The notes: generated by a model not told the origin, from the sequence alone. A DNA stretch of 64,000 nt from Phycisphaerales bacterium Planc_01 (GCA_001603075.1 LVBB01000122.1:33622-97621); one strand, 5' to 3'; numbered from the stretch's first letter, positions 17,519-28,799 are shown. Translations and numbers: made by a program.

Positions 17519-19006
17519 ATGGCACTATTGATGGGATACGACGTTGGGAGTTCTTCGGTCAAGGCGACGCTGATGGACGCCGGCACGGGCAGGGCGCTGG
17601 CTTCGGCGACTTCGCCGGAGAAGGAACTGGAGATCATCGCCAAACAGGCCGACTGGGCCGAGCAGCACCCCGCCACGTGGTGGGAGCACGTCCGGCTCGC
17701 CACGCAGAAGATCAAGGCCAGTACGGCGTTCGAGGCCTCCGACGTCAAGGCCATCGGCATCTCCTATCAGATGCACGGCCTGGTCCTGGTCGATAAGAAC
17801 CAGCAGGTGCTGCGGCCGGCGATCATCTGGTGCGACAGCCGGGCCGTGCAGATCGGCCAGCAAGCCGCCAAGGACATCGGCGCCAAGAAGTGCCTCAAAC
17901 GCCTGCTCAACCTGCCCGGCAATTTCACCGCTTCCAAGCTCGCCTGGGTCAAGGCCAACGAGCCGAAGGTCTATGCGAAAATCGACAAGATGATGCTGCC
18001 GGGCGATTTCGTCGCGATGAAGATGACCGGCCAGATTCGGACCACGCCGTCGGGCCTGTCCGAAGGGATCATGTGGGACTTCGAGAAAGACCGGCTGGCC
18101 GATTTCGTTTTGGACAACTACGGCATATCGAGCGATCTGATCGCTGAGACCGTGCCGACGTTCTCGGTGCAGGGCGAGTTGACCTCGGCCGCGGCGGCCG
18201 AACTGGGCCTGGCGCCGGGCACGCCGGTCAGCTATCGCGGCGGCGATCAGCCCAACAACGCGCTGTCGTTGAGCGTGCTCAAGCCGGGCGAGGTCGCCGT
18301 GACCGCAGGCACCTCCGGCGTCGTCTACGGCGTCACCGACCAGAGCAACTACGATCCGAAATCGCGCGTGAACATCTTCGTCCACGTCAACCACACCGCG
18401 AAGAAGCCGCGCTACGGCGTGCTGCTGTGCCTCAACGGAACCGGCATCCTCAATAGCTGGCTCAAGCACAACGTCGCCGGCGAGGGGCTGGACTATCCAC
18501 AGATGAACGACCTGGCCGCGACCGTGCCCGTCGGCTCCGATGGGCTGGTGATCCTGCCCTACGGCAACGGCGCCGAGCGGACGCTGGAGAACCGCAACAT
18601 CGGCGCTTCGGTCCACGGCTGGAACTTCAACATCCACAAGAAGGCCCACTTCCTCCGCGCCGCCCAGGAGGGGATCGTCTTCGCGCTCAACTACGGACTG
18701 GAGATCATGCGCGACATGGGCACCAGGCTCAAGACCGTCAAGGCGGGCAACGCCAACATGTTCCTCAGTCCGCTGTTCGCCGAGGCATTCGCGACGATCA
18801 CCGGCGCGACCGTCGAACTGTACAGCACCGACGGCTCCCAGGGCGCCGCGCGCGGCGCGGGCATCGGCGCCGGAATCTACAAAGGCCCGCAGGACGCCTT
18901 CGTCGGCCTCGAACCGGTACGAAAGGTCCAGCCCAACAAGAAGCTCAAGAAGGCCTACGAAGCCGCTTACGAGAACTGGCAGGCCGTGCTGAAGAAGCCG
19001 CGATAG
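17519..19006 (+). CDS. xylB: Xylulokinase (FGGY family)
   Basis: The 495-residue cytosolic kinase phosphorylates D-xylulose to D-xylulose 5-phosphate. The N-terminal phosphate-binding motif GYDVGSSSVK opens the protein. The family segments YQMHGLV and IIWCDSRA identify the xylulokinase branch, and the second domain has GGDQPNNA and TAGTSG. A xylose isomerase gene is not in the window. The ATG follows AAAGGGACAG. It lies just after the sulfatase and Gfo/Idh genes and may use their breakdown products. A related pentulose kinase is the main alternative. Confidence 0.85.
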   Translation: MALLMGYDVGSSSVKATLMDAGTGRALASATSPEKELEIIAKQADWAEQHPATWWEHVRLATQKIKASTAFEASDVKAIGISYQMHGLVLVDKNQQVLRPAIIWCDSRAVQIGQQAAKDIGAKKCLKRLLNLPGNFTASKLAWVKANEPKVYAKIDKMMLPGDFVAMKMTGQIRTTPSGLSEGIMWDFEKDRLADFVLDNYGISSDLIAETVPTFSVQGELTSAAAAELGLAPGTPVSYRGGDQPNNALSLSVLKPGEVAVTAGTSGVVYGVTDQSNYDPKSRVNIFVHVNHTAKKPRYGVLLCLNGTGILNSWLKHNVAGEGLDYPQMNDLAATVPVGSDGLVILPYGNGAERTLENRNIGASVHGWNFNIHKKAHFLRAAQEGIVFALNYGLEIMRDMGTRLKTVKAGNANMFLSPLFAEAFATITGATVELYSTDGSQGAARGAGIGAGIYKGPQDAFVGLEPVRKVQPNKKLKKAYEAAYENWQAVLKKPR

Positions 19007-19069
19007 ACGCGACCCCAACGAAAGTCCCGCCGGGCGGCGGACCAGGCAACGGAACGCCGCCTGTGCATC

Positions 19070-19870
19070 CTAATAGTCTTTGAACTTGCGCATCCAGACG
19101 GGCCAGTCCTCGGATTCCACGCCGCCGGCCTTCGTCCAGGGTCCGGCGGTGTCGAAGTCCTGACTCCAGCGCAACGTCCAGATCTCTTTGATACCCACCT
19201 TTCGCACGGCGCCGCCGGCGAAGAGGATGTTGACCCCGCCGCTGTGGCGGTCGATCGCCCAGTGCGTCAGCGCGTCGCCGTAGTAGCCCTCGTACGAGGG
19301 CGGTTTGCTGAAGTGGCTCACGCGTCCCAGCGTTATCCATTCGATGCAGTCGCCCAAGAGCGGCACATTGGACGCACTCTTCAGCCGCCAGGTGTCCCAG
19401 GAATAGTAGCGCAGGCCGGCTCTGCCGGGAAGATAGCCCACGCCGAACGCGCAGCAGTTCTGGCTGTAGCTGCCTTCCCGTCCATCGCGAAGCCAGGCCG
19501 AAGACGCGGTGCCCGCACCATAGGGCGTCTCCGGCAGGACCTTCCGGGCCACGGGGCACAGCAGCAGTTCGGGGCACTCCGCGTAGGGCGGGTGGAACCA
19601 CATGAGCCGCGACTCGTTTCCGCTTCTGTCCGACATCCCTTCGCTCTGGGCGAAGTCCGTCAGTTGCCCCTCGGCGTCGGTCATGAACGCGAACATCGCG
19701 ATTCCGCCCTGACGCAGATTCCCCTGGCAGACCACCGCCTGCGCCTGCCGCCGGGCCTTCTGGATCGCCGGCAGCAGCAGGGCGATCAGCATCGCCACCA
19801 CCGAGATCACCACCAGCAGCTCGATCAGTGTGAAGGCTCTGGAATGGATTATTGATGATTGACTATTGAT
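19070..19870 (-). CDS. Prepilin-type N-terminal cleavage/methylation protein (start unresolved)
   Basis: The product has the type IV pilin-like cleavage motif ([14 protein letters not shown]) and a hydrophobic helix ending [13 protein letters not shown], then a secreted domain and a C-terminal region like planctomycete H-x9-DG proteins. Here the motif reads RH-x9-GG, so the Asp is lost. No in-frame ATG, GTG or TTG exists between the cleavage motif and the repeat element at 19981-20080; the frame runs open through that repeat. The end given assumes an ATC codon at 19870; ATA 19852 or ATC 19849 are alternatives. The promoter and start may have been displaced by the repeat. Confidence 0.65.
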   Translation of the reverse strand: MNSQSSIIHSRAFTLIELLVVISVVAMLIALLLPAIQKARRQAQAVVCQGNLRQGGIAMFAFMTDAEGQLTDFAQSEGMSDRSGNESRLMWFHPPYAECPELLLCPVARKVLPETPYGAGTASSAWLRDGREGSYSQNCCAFGVGYLPGRAGLRYYSWDTWRLKSASNVPLLGDCIEWITLGRVSHFSKPPSYEGYYGDALTHWAIDRHSGGVNILFAGGAVRKVGIKEIWTLRWSQDFDTAGPWTKAGGVESEDWPVWMRKFKDY

Positions 19871-19980
19871 GATTGGATGGACGTGATGACCGACATGAAG
19901 CCGTTTCGTCCAGAAGTGTCCATCACCCCGAGCAAGGTTGTGCCCTTTTTTGCCATCCCGAGCGAAGCCTTCTGCCTCTT

Positions 19981-20080
19981 TGTCATGCTGAGCGGAGCGC
20001 AGCGTAGTCGAAGCATCTGGCCAGAGCCGGGACTTGCCCTCTGTTCGCAGCCAGATTCCTCGACTGCGCTCGGAATGACA
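19981..20080. repeat. Imperfect inverted repeat element, family A copy 1
   Basis: The left arm starts TGTCATGCTGAGCGGAGCG and ends AGCATCTGG. The right arm reads CCAGATTCCTCGACTGCG and ends CGGAATGACA. The arms are imperfect inverted copies around a 25-30 nt centre. A second copy of 90 bp lies at 26784-26873. This looks like a non-coding MITE/REP-like element; the frame of the adjacent prepilin gene runs through it by chance. Confidence 0.75.
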
Positions 20081-20135
20081 GAGTCGTGGGTCTGCCGGCT
20101 TCCCAGTTCGAATGACAACATCGCAAGCATTCATC

Positions 20136-21011
20136 TCAGTAGTCCTTGAAGTTGCGCATCCACTGTGGCCAGTCGCCGGGCTGGACGCCGCCGGCACGAG
20201 TCCAGGGTCCGGCGGTGTCGAATTCCCGGTGCCACTTCAGCGTCCAGAGTTCCTTGAGACCGACCTTGCGGACCGACCAATCCATGAACAGGGCGTTCAC
20301 CGCGCCGTCGTGACGATTGATGCACACGGTGTTGCGCAATTCCCACGGCCTGACATCCAGCGTCGGTATGGCGTCACATTCGGGCGGGGACGGTCCGGAG
20401 TCGTCCCAGTACGACTCGCCGTAATACGAAGCGCTATCGAGCAACACCGGAATCCGGTTCTGACCGCGGACGTCGGCCATTCGCCAGATCCGCCTCTCCT
20501 TGGACTCCTCGATGTCGAGCAGCCAGTTCCAGCCCACGTGGGTACTGAGACCGTAGCTGCTGTAGAATACCTCGCAGCCGTAAGGCGTCCACGGGGTATG
20601 AGCTATCCCGCCGGTCCAGGCCACGAAGGTCCCGCCGTTTGAAAGCCCGTTCCCCTCGGAAACGAGGTATTTCACGGCCATGGGACAACAGACGATGCCC
20701 TCGCCCGCCTCCCGACCGGACAGGTTCCACAGCCCCCAGTAAGGCCAGGTGCGCGCCCCTGGGCCGTAACCGCCCCTCGGGACCCCCCAATCCGGGGACC
20801 AGAAACTCCCGCCATTGTCGTTGACGGACATGGCCATGAACGTGCCCCACTGGCGCAGGTTGGCCTGGCAGACCACCGCCCGCGCCTGCTTCCGCGCCCG
20901 CTGCAACGCCGGCAGCAGCAGCGTCATCAGCATCGCGAGGACGGCGATCACGACCAGCAGCTCGATCAGGGTGAATGCCCGGTCGGTTTTTGTTTGCTCT
21001 GCCGCGCCCAT
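20136..21011 (-). CDS. Prepilin-type protein with H-x9-D C-terminal motif
   Basis: The 291-residue protein has a pilin-like N-terminus ([15 protein letters not shown]), a membrane helix ending [13 protein letters not shown], and the H-x9-D motif near the C-terminus ([13 protein letters not shown]). It is a paralogue of the protein at 19070: both share the segments VVCQxNLRQ, KVGxKExWTL and [12 protein letters not shown]. Such proteins are numerous in planctomycetes and are thought to be processed by a prepilin peptidase into envelope pseudopilins. The ATG at 21011 follows AAAGGAG; a TTG at 21035 is an upstream alternative. Confidence 0.85.
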   Translation of the reverse strand: MGAAEQTKTDRAFTLIELLVVIAVLAMLMTLLLPALQRARKQARAVVCQANLRQWGTFMAMSVNDNGGSFWSPDWGVPRGGYGPGARTWPYWGLWNLSGREAGEGIVCCPMAVKYLVSEGNGLSNGGTFVAWTGGIAHTPWTPYGCEVFYSSYGLSTHVGWNWLLDIEESKERRIWRMADVRGQNRIPVLLDSASYYGESYWDDSGPSPPECDAIPTLDVRPWELRNTVCINRHDGAVNALFMDWSVRKVGLKELWTLKWHREFDTAGPWTRAGGVQPGDWPQWMRNFKDY

Positions 21012-21182
21012 GGCTTCCGCTCTCCTTTTGCCCAAAAGGAGTCCTCGCGCTGCGCCACCTTCGAAGGCGTAGTCTCATTGCTGTTGGCTTCGTCGTCAGT
21101 GGTGCGTCGCTTTGGTGTCTATTGTCTGCGCTGCCGGCGGTCTTGTCAAGATCAAACCGCCGCGATCCGGTGTTCGCAAGGG

Positions 21183-21210
21183 GTAGGGGCGAATGATTAT
21201 TCGCCCCTAC
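21183..21210. repeat. Short palindromic repeat, family C copy 2
   Basis: A perfect 12-bp stem (GTAGGGGCGAAT / ATTCGCCCCTAC) with a 4-nt GATT loop, in the gap between the gene ending at 21284 and the prepilin gene starting at 21011. Arms match the elements at 13367 and 30988. Confidence 0.8.
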
Positions 21211-21283
21211 AGACGGTCGGCACCGTCGGCGAACTCGCCTGCCACGCGCTGATCCGGGTTGTATGGGCGTGATGCTGGCGAGC

Positions 21284-22129
21284 TTACGGTGTGTCTTCGG
21301 TGGACTCGGCGTTGCGCTGGGCCTTGTGCATGAGTTTGTAGACCCAATCCTCGAAGTACATCGGATAGAGGTTGATCTTCTCGGTGGCCAGTTGCAGGCC
21401 CTTGCGGCTCATCCACGCCTTGATCTGGTCTTCGTATCCGGGCAGTCGCTTGTGGATCTGCCGCCGGTAGAGCCGCTTGAGCATCTGCCGTCTCCTGTGG
21501 CGGACCTCGTCGGGCTTGTCTACGGCGCGGAAATACCGACGAACGGCCTCCACTGTGGTCTCCTGGCCCTTGCGGAAGTACGGGGCCAAGCGCTGCGGCA
21601 CGTCGCTGCGCAGGGCAAACTCGTCGTCGATCGCGCCGAGGTGCGCCTCGGCGGGCTCGTAGTGCAGCAGGGGGTCGTAGAAGAAGACCGCCGGATGATA
21701 ATCGACGCGGTGCGCGCCGAGGTAGATCGTGAAGACGTCCAGCCCGCGCCCGTTCTGATACAACATGGGCGGCCCGTCTCCGATCAGAATACTGAAGCAG
21801 AGGTTGTTGAAATCCTTGCGATTGAAACCCACAATATCGCGATGGACCTTGCGCAGCTTGGGCAGGCCGGCCCGCCGAACGTCGAAGACAAGCAATCGGG
21901 CGCGGGTCGTCTCCTGGGCGGCCCGTTCCATCGTCTCGACCGTATCGCGGATCGTGCCGGCGCCGGGCTGAACGATCTCGTAGCCTTTCAGTCGGGGGTC
22001 GGCGCCGATCCGTTCGGCCACGTCGGTTCCGAGGATCGGATCGAGCGTCAGGATGTAGATCGTGTTGCGCCTGGCCCGATGGGTCAGGATGTCGTGCTTG
22101 TCGTCGATGATTTCCTGCCGTTCGATCAC
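21284..22129 (-). CDS. Conserved protein of unknown function downstream of tex
   Basis: I do not recognise this 281-residue soluble protein. It begins VIERQEIIDDKHD, has alternating beta/alpha segments (IYILTLD, ARLLVFDVRRAG, FSILIGDG) and a basic, helical C-terminal third rich in Arg/Lys. No signal peptide or membrane helix is visible. The best start is the GTG at 22129, which has TAAGGG upstream and lies 17 bases after the tex stop; a longer frame would overlap tex. This spacing makes cotranscription with tex likely. Confidence 0.6.
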   Translation of the reverse strand: MIERQEIIDDKHDILTHRARRNTIYILTLDPILGTDVAERIGADPRLKGYEIVQPGAGTIRDTVETMERAAQETTRARLLVFDVRRAGLPKLRKVHRDIVGFNRKDFNNLCFSILIGDGPPMLYQNGRGLDVFTIYLGAHRVDYHPAVFFYDPLLHYEPAEAHLGAIDDEFALRSDVPQRLAPYFRKGQETTVEAVRRYFRAVDKPDEVRHRRRQMLKRLYRRQIHKRLPGYEDQIKAWMSRKGLQLATEKINLYPMYFEDWVYKLMHKAQRNAESTEDTP

Positions 22130-22145
22130 TGTCGTAAAGCCCTTA

Positions 22146-24380
<2,235 letters not shown>

Positions 24381-24542
24381 CGATCGATCCTTCTCATGCG
24401 AATTTCGAGCACCCTGCGCCCCGGCGGCGCCGATGCTCGGAGACTATATCCCGTTGGTGCCGCTGTTTCAAGGACGCTTGCTGTTGGGGAGCGTTACAGG
24501 TCGGGCCCGGAATATGCCCTTACGAGCACACGACGAACGGAA

Positions 24543-25196
24543 TCAGAATTCCGGTGAGGTGAGCCCCTCCTGGATGGCGTACTTGGTCAGTTGGGCCACG
24601 TTGTCGATGTCGAGCTTGTTCATGATGCGCAGGCGATGGGCCTCGACCGTCTTGGGGCTGATGTGCAACTGAAGGGCGATCTGCCGGGTCGTCCTGCCCT
24701 CGGCCATGAGCTGGAGTACCTCCCGTTCGCGCTGGGTCAACACGGAAGATGCCGACGGCGCCCCGACGGCCCCACCGCCGAGGAGATCCTCGACGATCAC
24801 ATCCCCGATCGACGGGCTCACATAGGTCCTGCCGGCGGCGACGGTGCGAATCGCGGCGACCAGTTCGTCGTAGTCGCAATCCTTGAGCAGATACCCTCTC
24901 GCTCCGGCTCGGAACATCTCCACGACGAACTGCCGCGATGAGTGCATGGACAGCGCGATCACCTTCATCCTGGGCGACTCGCCGATGATCCGACGTGTGG
25001 CTTCGACGCCGTTCAGATCGGGCATGCTGATATCCGTGACCAGGATGTCGGGACGGAGGGTGCGGACCAACTCGACCGCATCGCGGCCGCTCGAGGTCTG
25101 GCCGACGACCTCGATGTCGTCTTCCTGCTGGATCGCTCGGCCCAGTCCCTGCCGGACGATCGCGTGATCGTCGGCCAACACGATGCGAATCCTCAC
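24543..25196 (-). CDS. NarL/FixJ-type response regulator
   Basis: The 217-residue protein has a receiver domain with acidic pair D9/D10, phospho-acceptor D55 (VTDISMPD) and the KD dyad (LLKDCD), then a LuxR-type helix-turn-helix (TQREREVLQLMAEG, then KTVEAHR) in the C-terminal 65 residues. It is a DNA-binding transcription factor controlled by a sensor kinase; no kinase gene is adjacent. The GTG at 25196 gives the standard family length; the frame stays open to a TTG at 25289. Confidence 0.85.
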   Translation of the reverse strand: MRIRIVLADDHAIVRQGLGRAIQQEDDIEVVGQTSSGRDAVELVRTLRPDILVTDISMPDLNGVEATRRIIGESPRMKVIALSMHSSRQFVVEMFRAGARGYLLKDCDYDELVAAIRTVAAGRTYVSPSIGDVIVEDLLGGGAVGAPSASSVLTQREREVLQLMAEGRTTRQIALQLHISPKTVEAHRLRIMNKLDIDNVAQLTKYAIQEGLTSPEF

Positions 25197-25285
25197 CGCC
25201 TGCTGCCCCTGTCCGGGCGAATCCTCACTGGCCACTGCACAATCCCTCCCGCTTGTCGTCCGCGTCATGCCACGAGACGGGCCGG

Positions 25286-26641
25286 TCAAAGCCGCGCCAG
25301 TTCGTCGCGACTGGTCCAGACCTTCTCGATCGCGTCGGCGATGTCGGCCATGTCCTGACGCGTGCCGAGCAGAGGCCCAGAGGCCCAGAGCATCGCCATT
25401 TCCTCACAGACCTGATCGCACTTCGGGCAGGCACACTGCTCGCGGTACTCGCGCAGTCGCCTGGCCGAATACATCTTCTTGTAGACCTTCGAATCGAGGA
25501 TGTGGTCGATCCAGGGCTCGTGGTGCAGACCCCGAGCGATGTACGGGCTCAGGCTCACGCCCTCGGCCGCGAGCGCCTTGAAGAACGTCGCGCGCGGTAC
25601 ACCGTTGAACTGCTCCTTGTGGTACGACATGGTGTAGAGATAGAAGGAGCCGCTCTGCGTGCCTTCGTAGAGCTTCTGGGGCGTCAGGCCCGGGATGTCC
25701 TTGAGGCGCGCGGTGAGGTACGCGGCGTTTTCGTTGCGGCGTCGGAACCGCTCCATCACCCCGGAGAGCTGCCCCAGCAGGACCGCCGCCTCGAACTCGT
25801 TCATTCGGTACTTCGGGCCGATCGTCTCGGTCAGGCCCCGGCGCGACGTGCCGTGGTTGTGCACCGTGTAGCAGCGGTCCATCAGGTCCTCGTCGCTACC
25901 GATGACCGCGCCGCCCTCGCCGCACGCGATGACCTTGCTCGACTGGAAGCTGAAACACCCCACGTCGCCGATGGTGCCGAGCGTCTTGCCGTCGAACTCG
26001 GCCAGGTGCGCCTGGCAGGCGTCCTCGATCACCTTGAGATTGTGCTTCCTGGCGATGGCCATGATCCGCCGCATGTCCGCCGGCTGGCCCATCATGTGCA
26101 CCGGCATCAGCGCCCTGGTGTTCTCGTTGATCCGCCGCTCAACCTCGTCGGGGTCGAGCTGGTACGACGCCGGGTCGAGATCCGCCAGGACCGGCAGCGC
26201 CCGCGCCGAGAGGATCGACGCGATCGTGCCGGGATCGGTATACGGCGACGTGATGACCTCGTCGCCCGGTCCGATGCCCATCGCCTCGACGCACGTGTGC
26301 AGAGCCTGGGTGCCCGAGCCGGTGGCGACGCAGAAGCGCGCGCCCGTCAGCTTGGCGTATTCCTTTTCGAACGTGGGCACCGCGCCGGAGGGCGACTGGA
26401 TGCGGCACCAGATGCGGCTCTTGGCGGTCTTCATCAACGAGTCGAGCACCTCGTCGTCCCAATAGGGCCACTCGGGCCAGGCCTTGTTCTGGCGGACGGG
26501 CTGCCCGCCCAGGATCGCCAGCTTGCTCGCCTTGTTCGTGAGGTTGCCATAGGCGGGAATCGTTCCGGACGTGACCGCCGCCACGGAGCCGGCCGATGCG
26601 GCCGCGATGAATTGTCGCCTCGTCAGATCGCCGTGTGCCAT
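25286..26641 (-). CDS. TAT-signal DegT/DnrJ/EryC1/StrS-type aminotransferase
   Basis: The 451-residue protein has a twin-arginine leader (TRRQFIAAASAGS, residues 8-20) fused to a fold-type I PLP aminotransferase of the DegT/StrS family. The PLP site is intact: EDACQ with D207, SFQSSK with Lys 236, and the GEGGAV loop. Family members transaminate keto-sugars in the cytoplasm; export is unexpected. A paralogue with the same leader lies at 54032. The neighbouring regulator gene is downstream but may be separate. Confidence 0.9.
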   Translation of the reverse strand: MAHGDLTRRQFIAAASAGSVAAVTSGTIPAYGNLTNKASKLAILGGQPVRQNKAWPEWPYWDDEVLDSLMKTAKSRIWCRIQSPSGAVPTFEKEYAKLTGARFCVATGSGTQALHTCVEAMGIGPGDEVITSPYTDPGTIASILSARALPVLADLDPASYQLDPDEVERRINENTRALMPVHMMGQPADMRRIMAIARKHNLKVIEDACQAHLAEFDGKTLGTIGDVGCFSFQSSKVIACGEGGAVIGSDEDLMDRCYTVHNHGTSRRGLTETIGPKYRMNEFEAAVLLGQLSGVMERFRRRNENAAYLTARLKDIPGLTPQKLYEGTQSGSFYLYTMSYHKEQFNGVPRATFFKALAAEGVSLSPYIARGLHHEPWIDHILDSKVYKKMYSARRLREYREQCACPKCDQVCEEMAMLWASGPLLGTRQDMADIADAIEKVWTSRDELARL

Positions 26642-27088
26642 TGCCAGACCCTTTCATTTCCGAATCGCCCGCTCGCCCCGTGACCTCCTTTATACCCCTT
26701 CGCCCGCCCGCCCGCAACCGTTTTCTTCCACCCGCGATTGCGGGAACCAGACCACTTTCGGGCAGGGCTGCTTCTGTCGCCTTTGTCACCCCGAGCGCAG
26801 TCGAGGGGGCTGGCCACAGATCGGGTATGCGTCTGATTCCTGGCCAGATTCCTCGACTGCGCTCGGAATGACAGGGTCCTGGTTCACGCAAGTTCATCGT
26901 GACGCCGTGAGGCGTTACTTTGTCTGGGAACGTATGCCCCTTCGGCTGCGCTCAGAGCAGGCTCTTACTGGCACGCTACAAACAAGCCCCCAGAACGTGT
27001 GGATCGTGTGCTCTCGGACTGGCCTTGGCACATCGCGTCGATTAGAATGGCTCGACAACGCCTACGGTTCTGAGAAGGGAGTTCGACA
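26642..27088. other. Intergenic region with repeat element
   Basis: This 447-bp gap separates divergent genes. It contains the family A repeat copy at 26784-26873 and a GAGAAGGGAG site before the ceramidase-like gene. I see no convincing gene; open frames here are short and cross the repeat. Confidence 0.5.
26784..26873. repeat. Imperfect inverted repeat element, family A copy 2
   Basis: The left arm begins TGTCACCCCGAGCGCAG and the right arm ends CTGCGCTCGGAATGACA; the two are inverted copies. It shares both ends and the CCAGATTCCTCGACTGCG segment with the copy at 19981. Confidence 0.75.
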
Positions 27089-28432
27089 ATGAGAATGTAT
27101 CTGGCTCTGAGGCTGGCATTGGCTGTGGTGGTCGGGTTGTGTGCCTGTTCGACGAGCCGGTCCGCCTGTGGCGGACTGCGGGCCGGCTGTGCGAAGGTGG
27201 ACATCACGCCGCCGCTGGGCCTGAAGCTGATCGGCTCGCAGGGCAAACCCAGCGACTCCGTGCTGGATGAACTCTACGCCAGGGCCCTGGTCCTTTGCGA
27301 CGGCGCCAGCACCGTCGCGATCGTCTCGGTCGATCTGCTGTACGCGCCGCTGGAGGAGATCACCAATCCCGTCCGCGCGCTGGTGGCCGAGCGGGTGGGC
27401 ATCCCCGGGCAGAACGTCATGGTCTGCGCCACGCACACGCATTCGGGCCCCGACATCTTCACCAATGCCAAGCTCCCGCCCGCCAGCCGCATCGCGCCGG
27501 AGGACATCGACCAGGCCTACGTTCACACGGTGATCGGCAAGCTCGCCAGTGTGGTGCAGATGGCCCATCGCGATATGCAGGACGCGAAGATCGGCGTCGC
27601 GACCGGCGCCCTGCCCGAGGTCGCCTACAACCGCAGGCCCAAGCGGCCCAATGGCCAGGTGCAGACAACGTTTACATTGCCGGCCGAGATCGCGGCGACG
27701 CGCAGAGTGGAGGCTCGCGCCGACGGCCGCACCATCGTGACGTTCACGATGCCCCCCGAGCAGGCGGACCTGACCTTCGGCCCCATCGATCCGGCGGTGT
27801 CCGTGCTGAGGGTCGAGGACCCCAATGGGCAGATCATCGGCTCGCTCTTCGCTTTCGGCTGTCATCCCGTCAGCGTCTATCCATTCCGCAGCACGGCGAT
27901 CTCCGCCGACTATCCCGCGCACGCCATGCGCGTGGTCGAACGGACCGAAGGCGGCGTCAGTCTCTTCGCCCTGGGCCTGGCGGGCAACGTCGTTCCGATC
28001 CGCCGGGATGTCGGCCCCTGCGAGCAACTCGGCAAAGCCCTGGGCGCTGAAGTGCTGCGAAGGCTCCAGCTCGTCGCGACGACCGACAACCTCACGCTCG
28101 ACGCGCGCCGCCGCACGCTGACGCTGGCGACCAAGGACACACCGCCGCAGGAGATCGTGACGGAGGTCCAGGTGCTGCGGCTGGGCGGCGTCTACATCCT
28201 CGGCCTGCCGGGCGAGGTCCTCGTCGAAGTCGGCCTGGCGATCAAGGACAAGGCGGGTATCGACAAGCTCTTCATTACGAGCATGACCAACGACTCGATC
28301 GGCTACGTCTGCCACGCGGAAGCCTACACCGAAGCCGGCTACGAATCCACCCGAGGAACCCACCTCGCCCCCGGCGCCGGCGAACGCCTCATCGCCGCCG
28401 CCCTGGACCTGCTCACCGAAACCAGACGCTGA
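27089..28432 (+). CDS. Neutral/alkaline ceramidase-like exported protein
   Basis: The 447-residue protein has a signal sequence with a possible lipobox (GLCAC, Cys near residue 20). The mature part opens with AGCAKVDITPPLG, typical of the neutral/alkaline non-lysosomal ceramidase N-terminal domain in planctomycetes. Zn-ligand-like HTHSGP and a conserved FGCHPVSV segment are present. The protein lacks the C-terminal immunoglobulin-like domain of true ceramidases, so its substrate is uncertain. GAGAAGGGAG precedes the ATG. Confidence 0.8.
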   Translation: MRMYLALRLALAVVVGLCACSTSRSACGGLRAGCAKVDITPPLGLKLIGSQGKPSDSVLDELYARALVLCDGASTVAIVSVDLLYAPLEEITNPVRALVAERVGIPGQNVMVCATHTHSGPDIFTNAKLPPASRIAPEDIDQAYVHTVIGKLASVVQMAHRDMQDAKIGVATGALPEVAYNRRPKRPNGQVQTTFTLPAEIAATRRVEARADGRTIVTFTMPPEQADLTFGPIDPAVSVLRVEDPNGQIIGSLFAFGCHPVSVYPFRSTAISADYPAHAMRVVERTEGGVSLFALGLAGNVVPIRRDVGPCEQLGKALGAEVLRRLQLVATTDNLTLDARRRTLTLATKDTPPQEIVTEVQVLRLGGVYILGLPGEVLVEVGLAIKDKAGIDKLFITSMTNDSIGYVCHAEAYTEAGYESTRGTHLAPGAGERLIAAALDLLTETRR

Positions 28433-28473
28433 GCCTGTCGCGAAGGGCGATTGCGCGTAGAAATGCGCATCTT

Positions 28474-28578
28474 CGGGAGGCGGAACTGCAAGCGCTATTG
28501 GTTCACCATCTGTACGGAGCCGAACTGGCGGATCGCTTCCGAGAATACCTGAAAGACCGAGGCCATGAAGAAGCCTGA
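28474..28578 (+). pseudogene. 3' remnant of a small gene upstream of a nucleotidyltransferase remnant
   Basis: About 34 codons read EAELQALLVHHLYGAELADR and so on, ending EEA and TGA. The composition looks like genuine coding sequence, but there is no start codon and no 5' part. The stop overlaps the ATG of the next remnant (ATGAAGAAGCCTGA), as in a two-gene operon. I read this as the tail of a deleted gene of unknown family. Confidence 0.45.
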
Positions 28579-28705
28579 TCTGCTCGGCGCACTGAAGCCG
28601 GTGATTGACGCGTTCGACCGGCTGGCGATCCCATACTACGCGGAGACCCTGGGTGTCCACGATCTGTGGCAGCGGGCCTGCTCGGAGTCAGGTCTGAAAC
28701 CCTGA
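28565..28705 (+). pseudogene. Internally deleted nucleotidyltransferase-like gene
   Basis: This 46-codon frame begins MKKPDLLGALKPVIDAFDRL, as do short nucleotidyltransferase-fold proteins of about 200 residues. After AIPYY it jumps directly to an ending like their C-terminus (LGVHDLWQRACSESGL). The catalytic GS(x)D...D region is absent, so an in-frame internal deletion is inferred. This identification rests on remembered family pattern, not a search. Confidence 0.45.
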
Positions 28706-28799
28706 TCCCGATGTACGTTGCGGGACTCCGTGCGCCAAGGACCACACGGATCGCTCGCAGGTCACGATCGCAACAGACATCAGGCCGCCGATCTGCGCC

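Noticed and set aside
19871..20197. N-terminal extension of the prepilin frame through the repeat, reading CHSERSRG
   Set aside because: This is translation of the family A repeat, not a conserved protein start.
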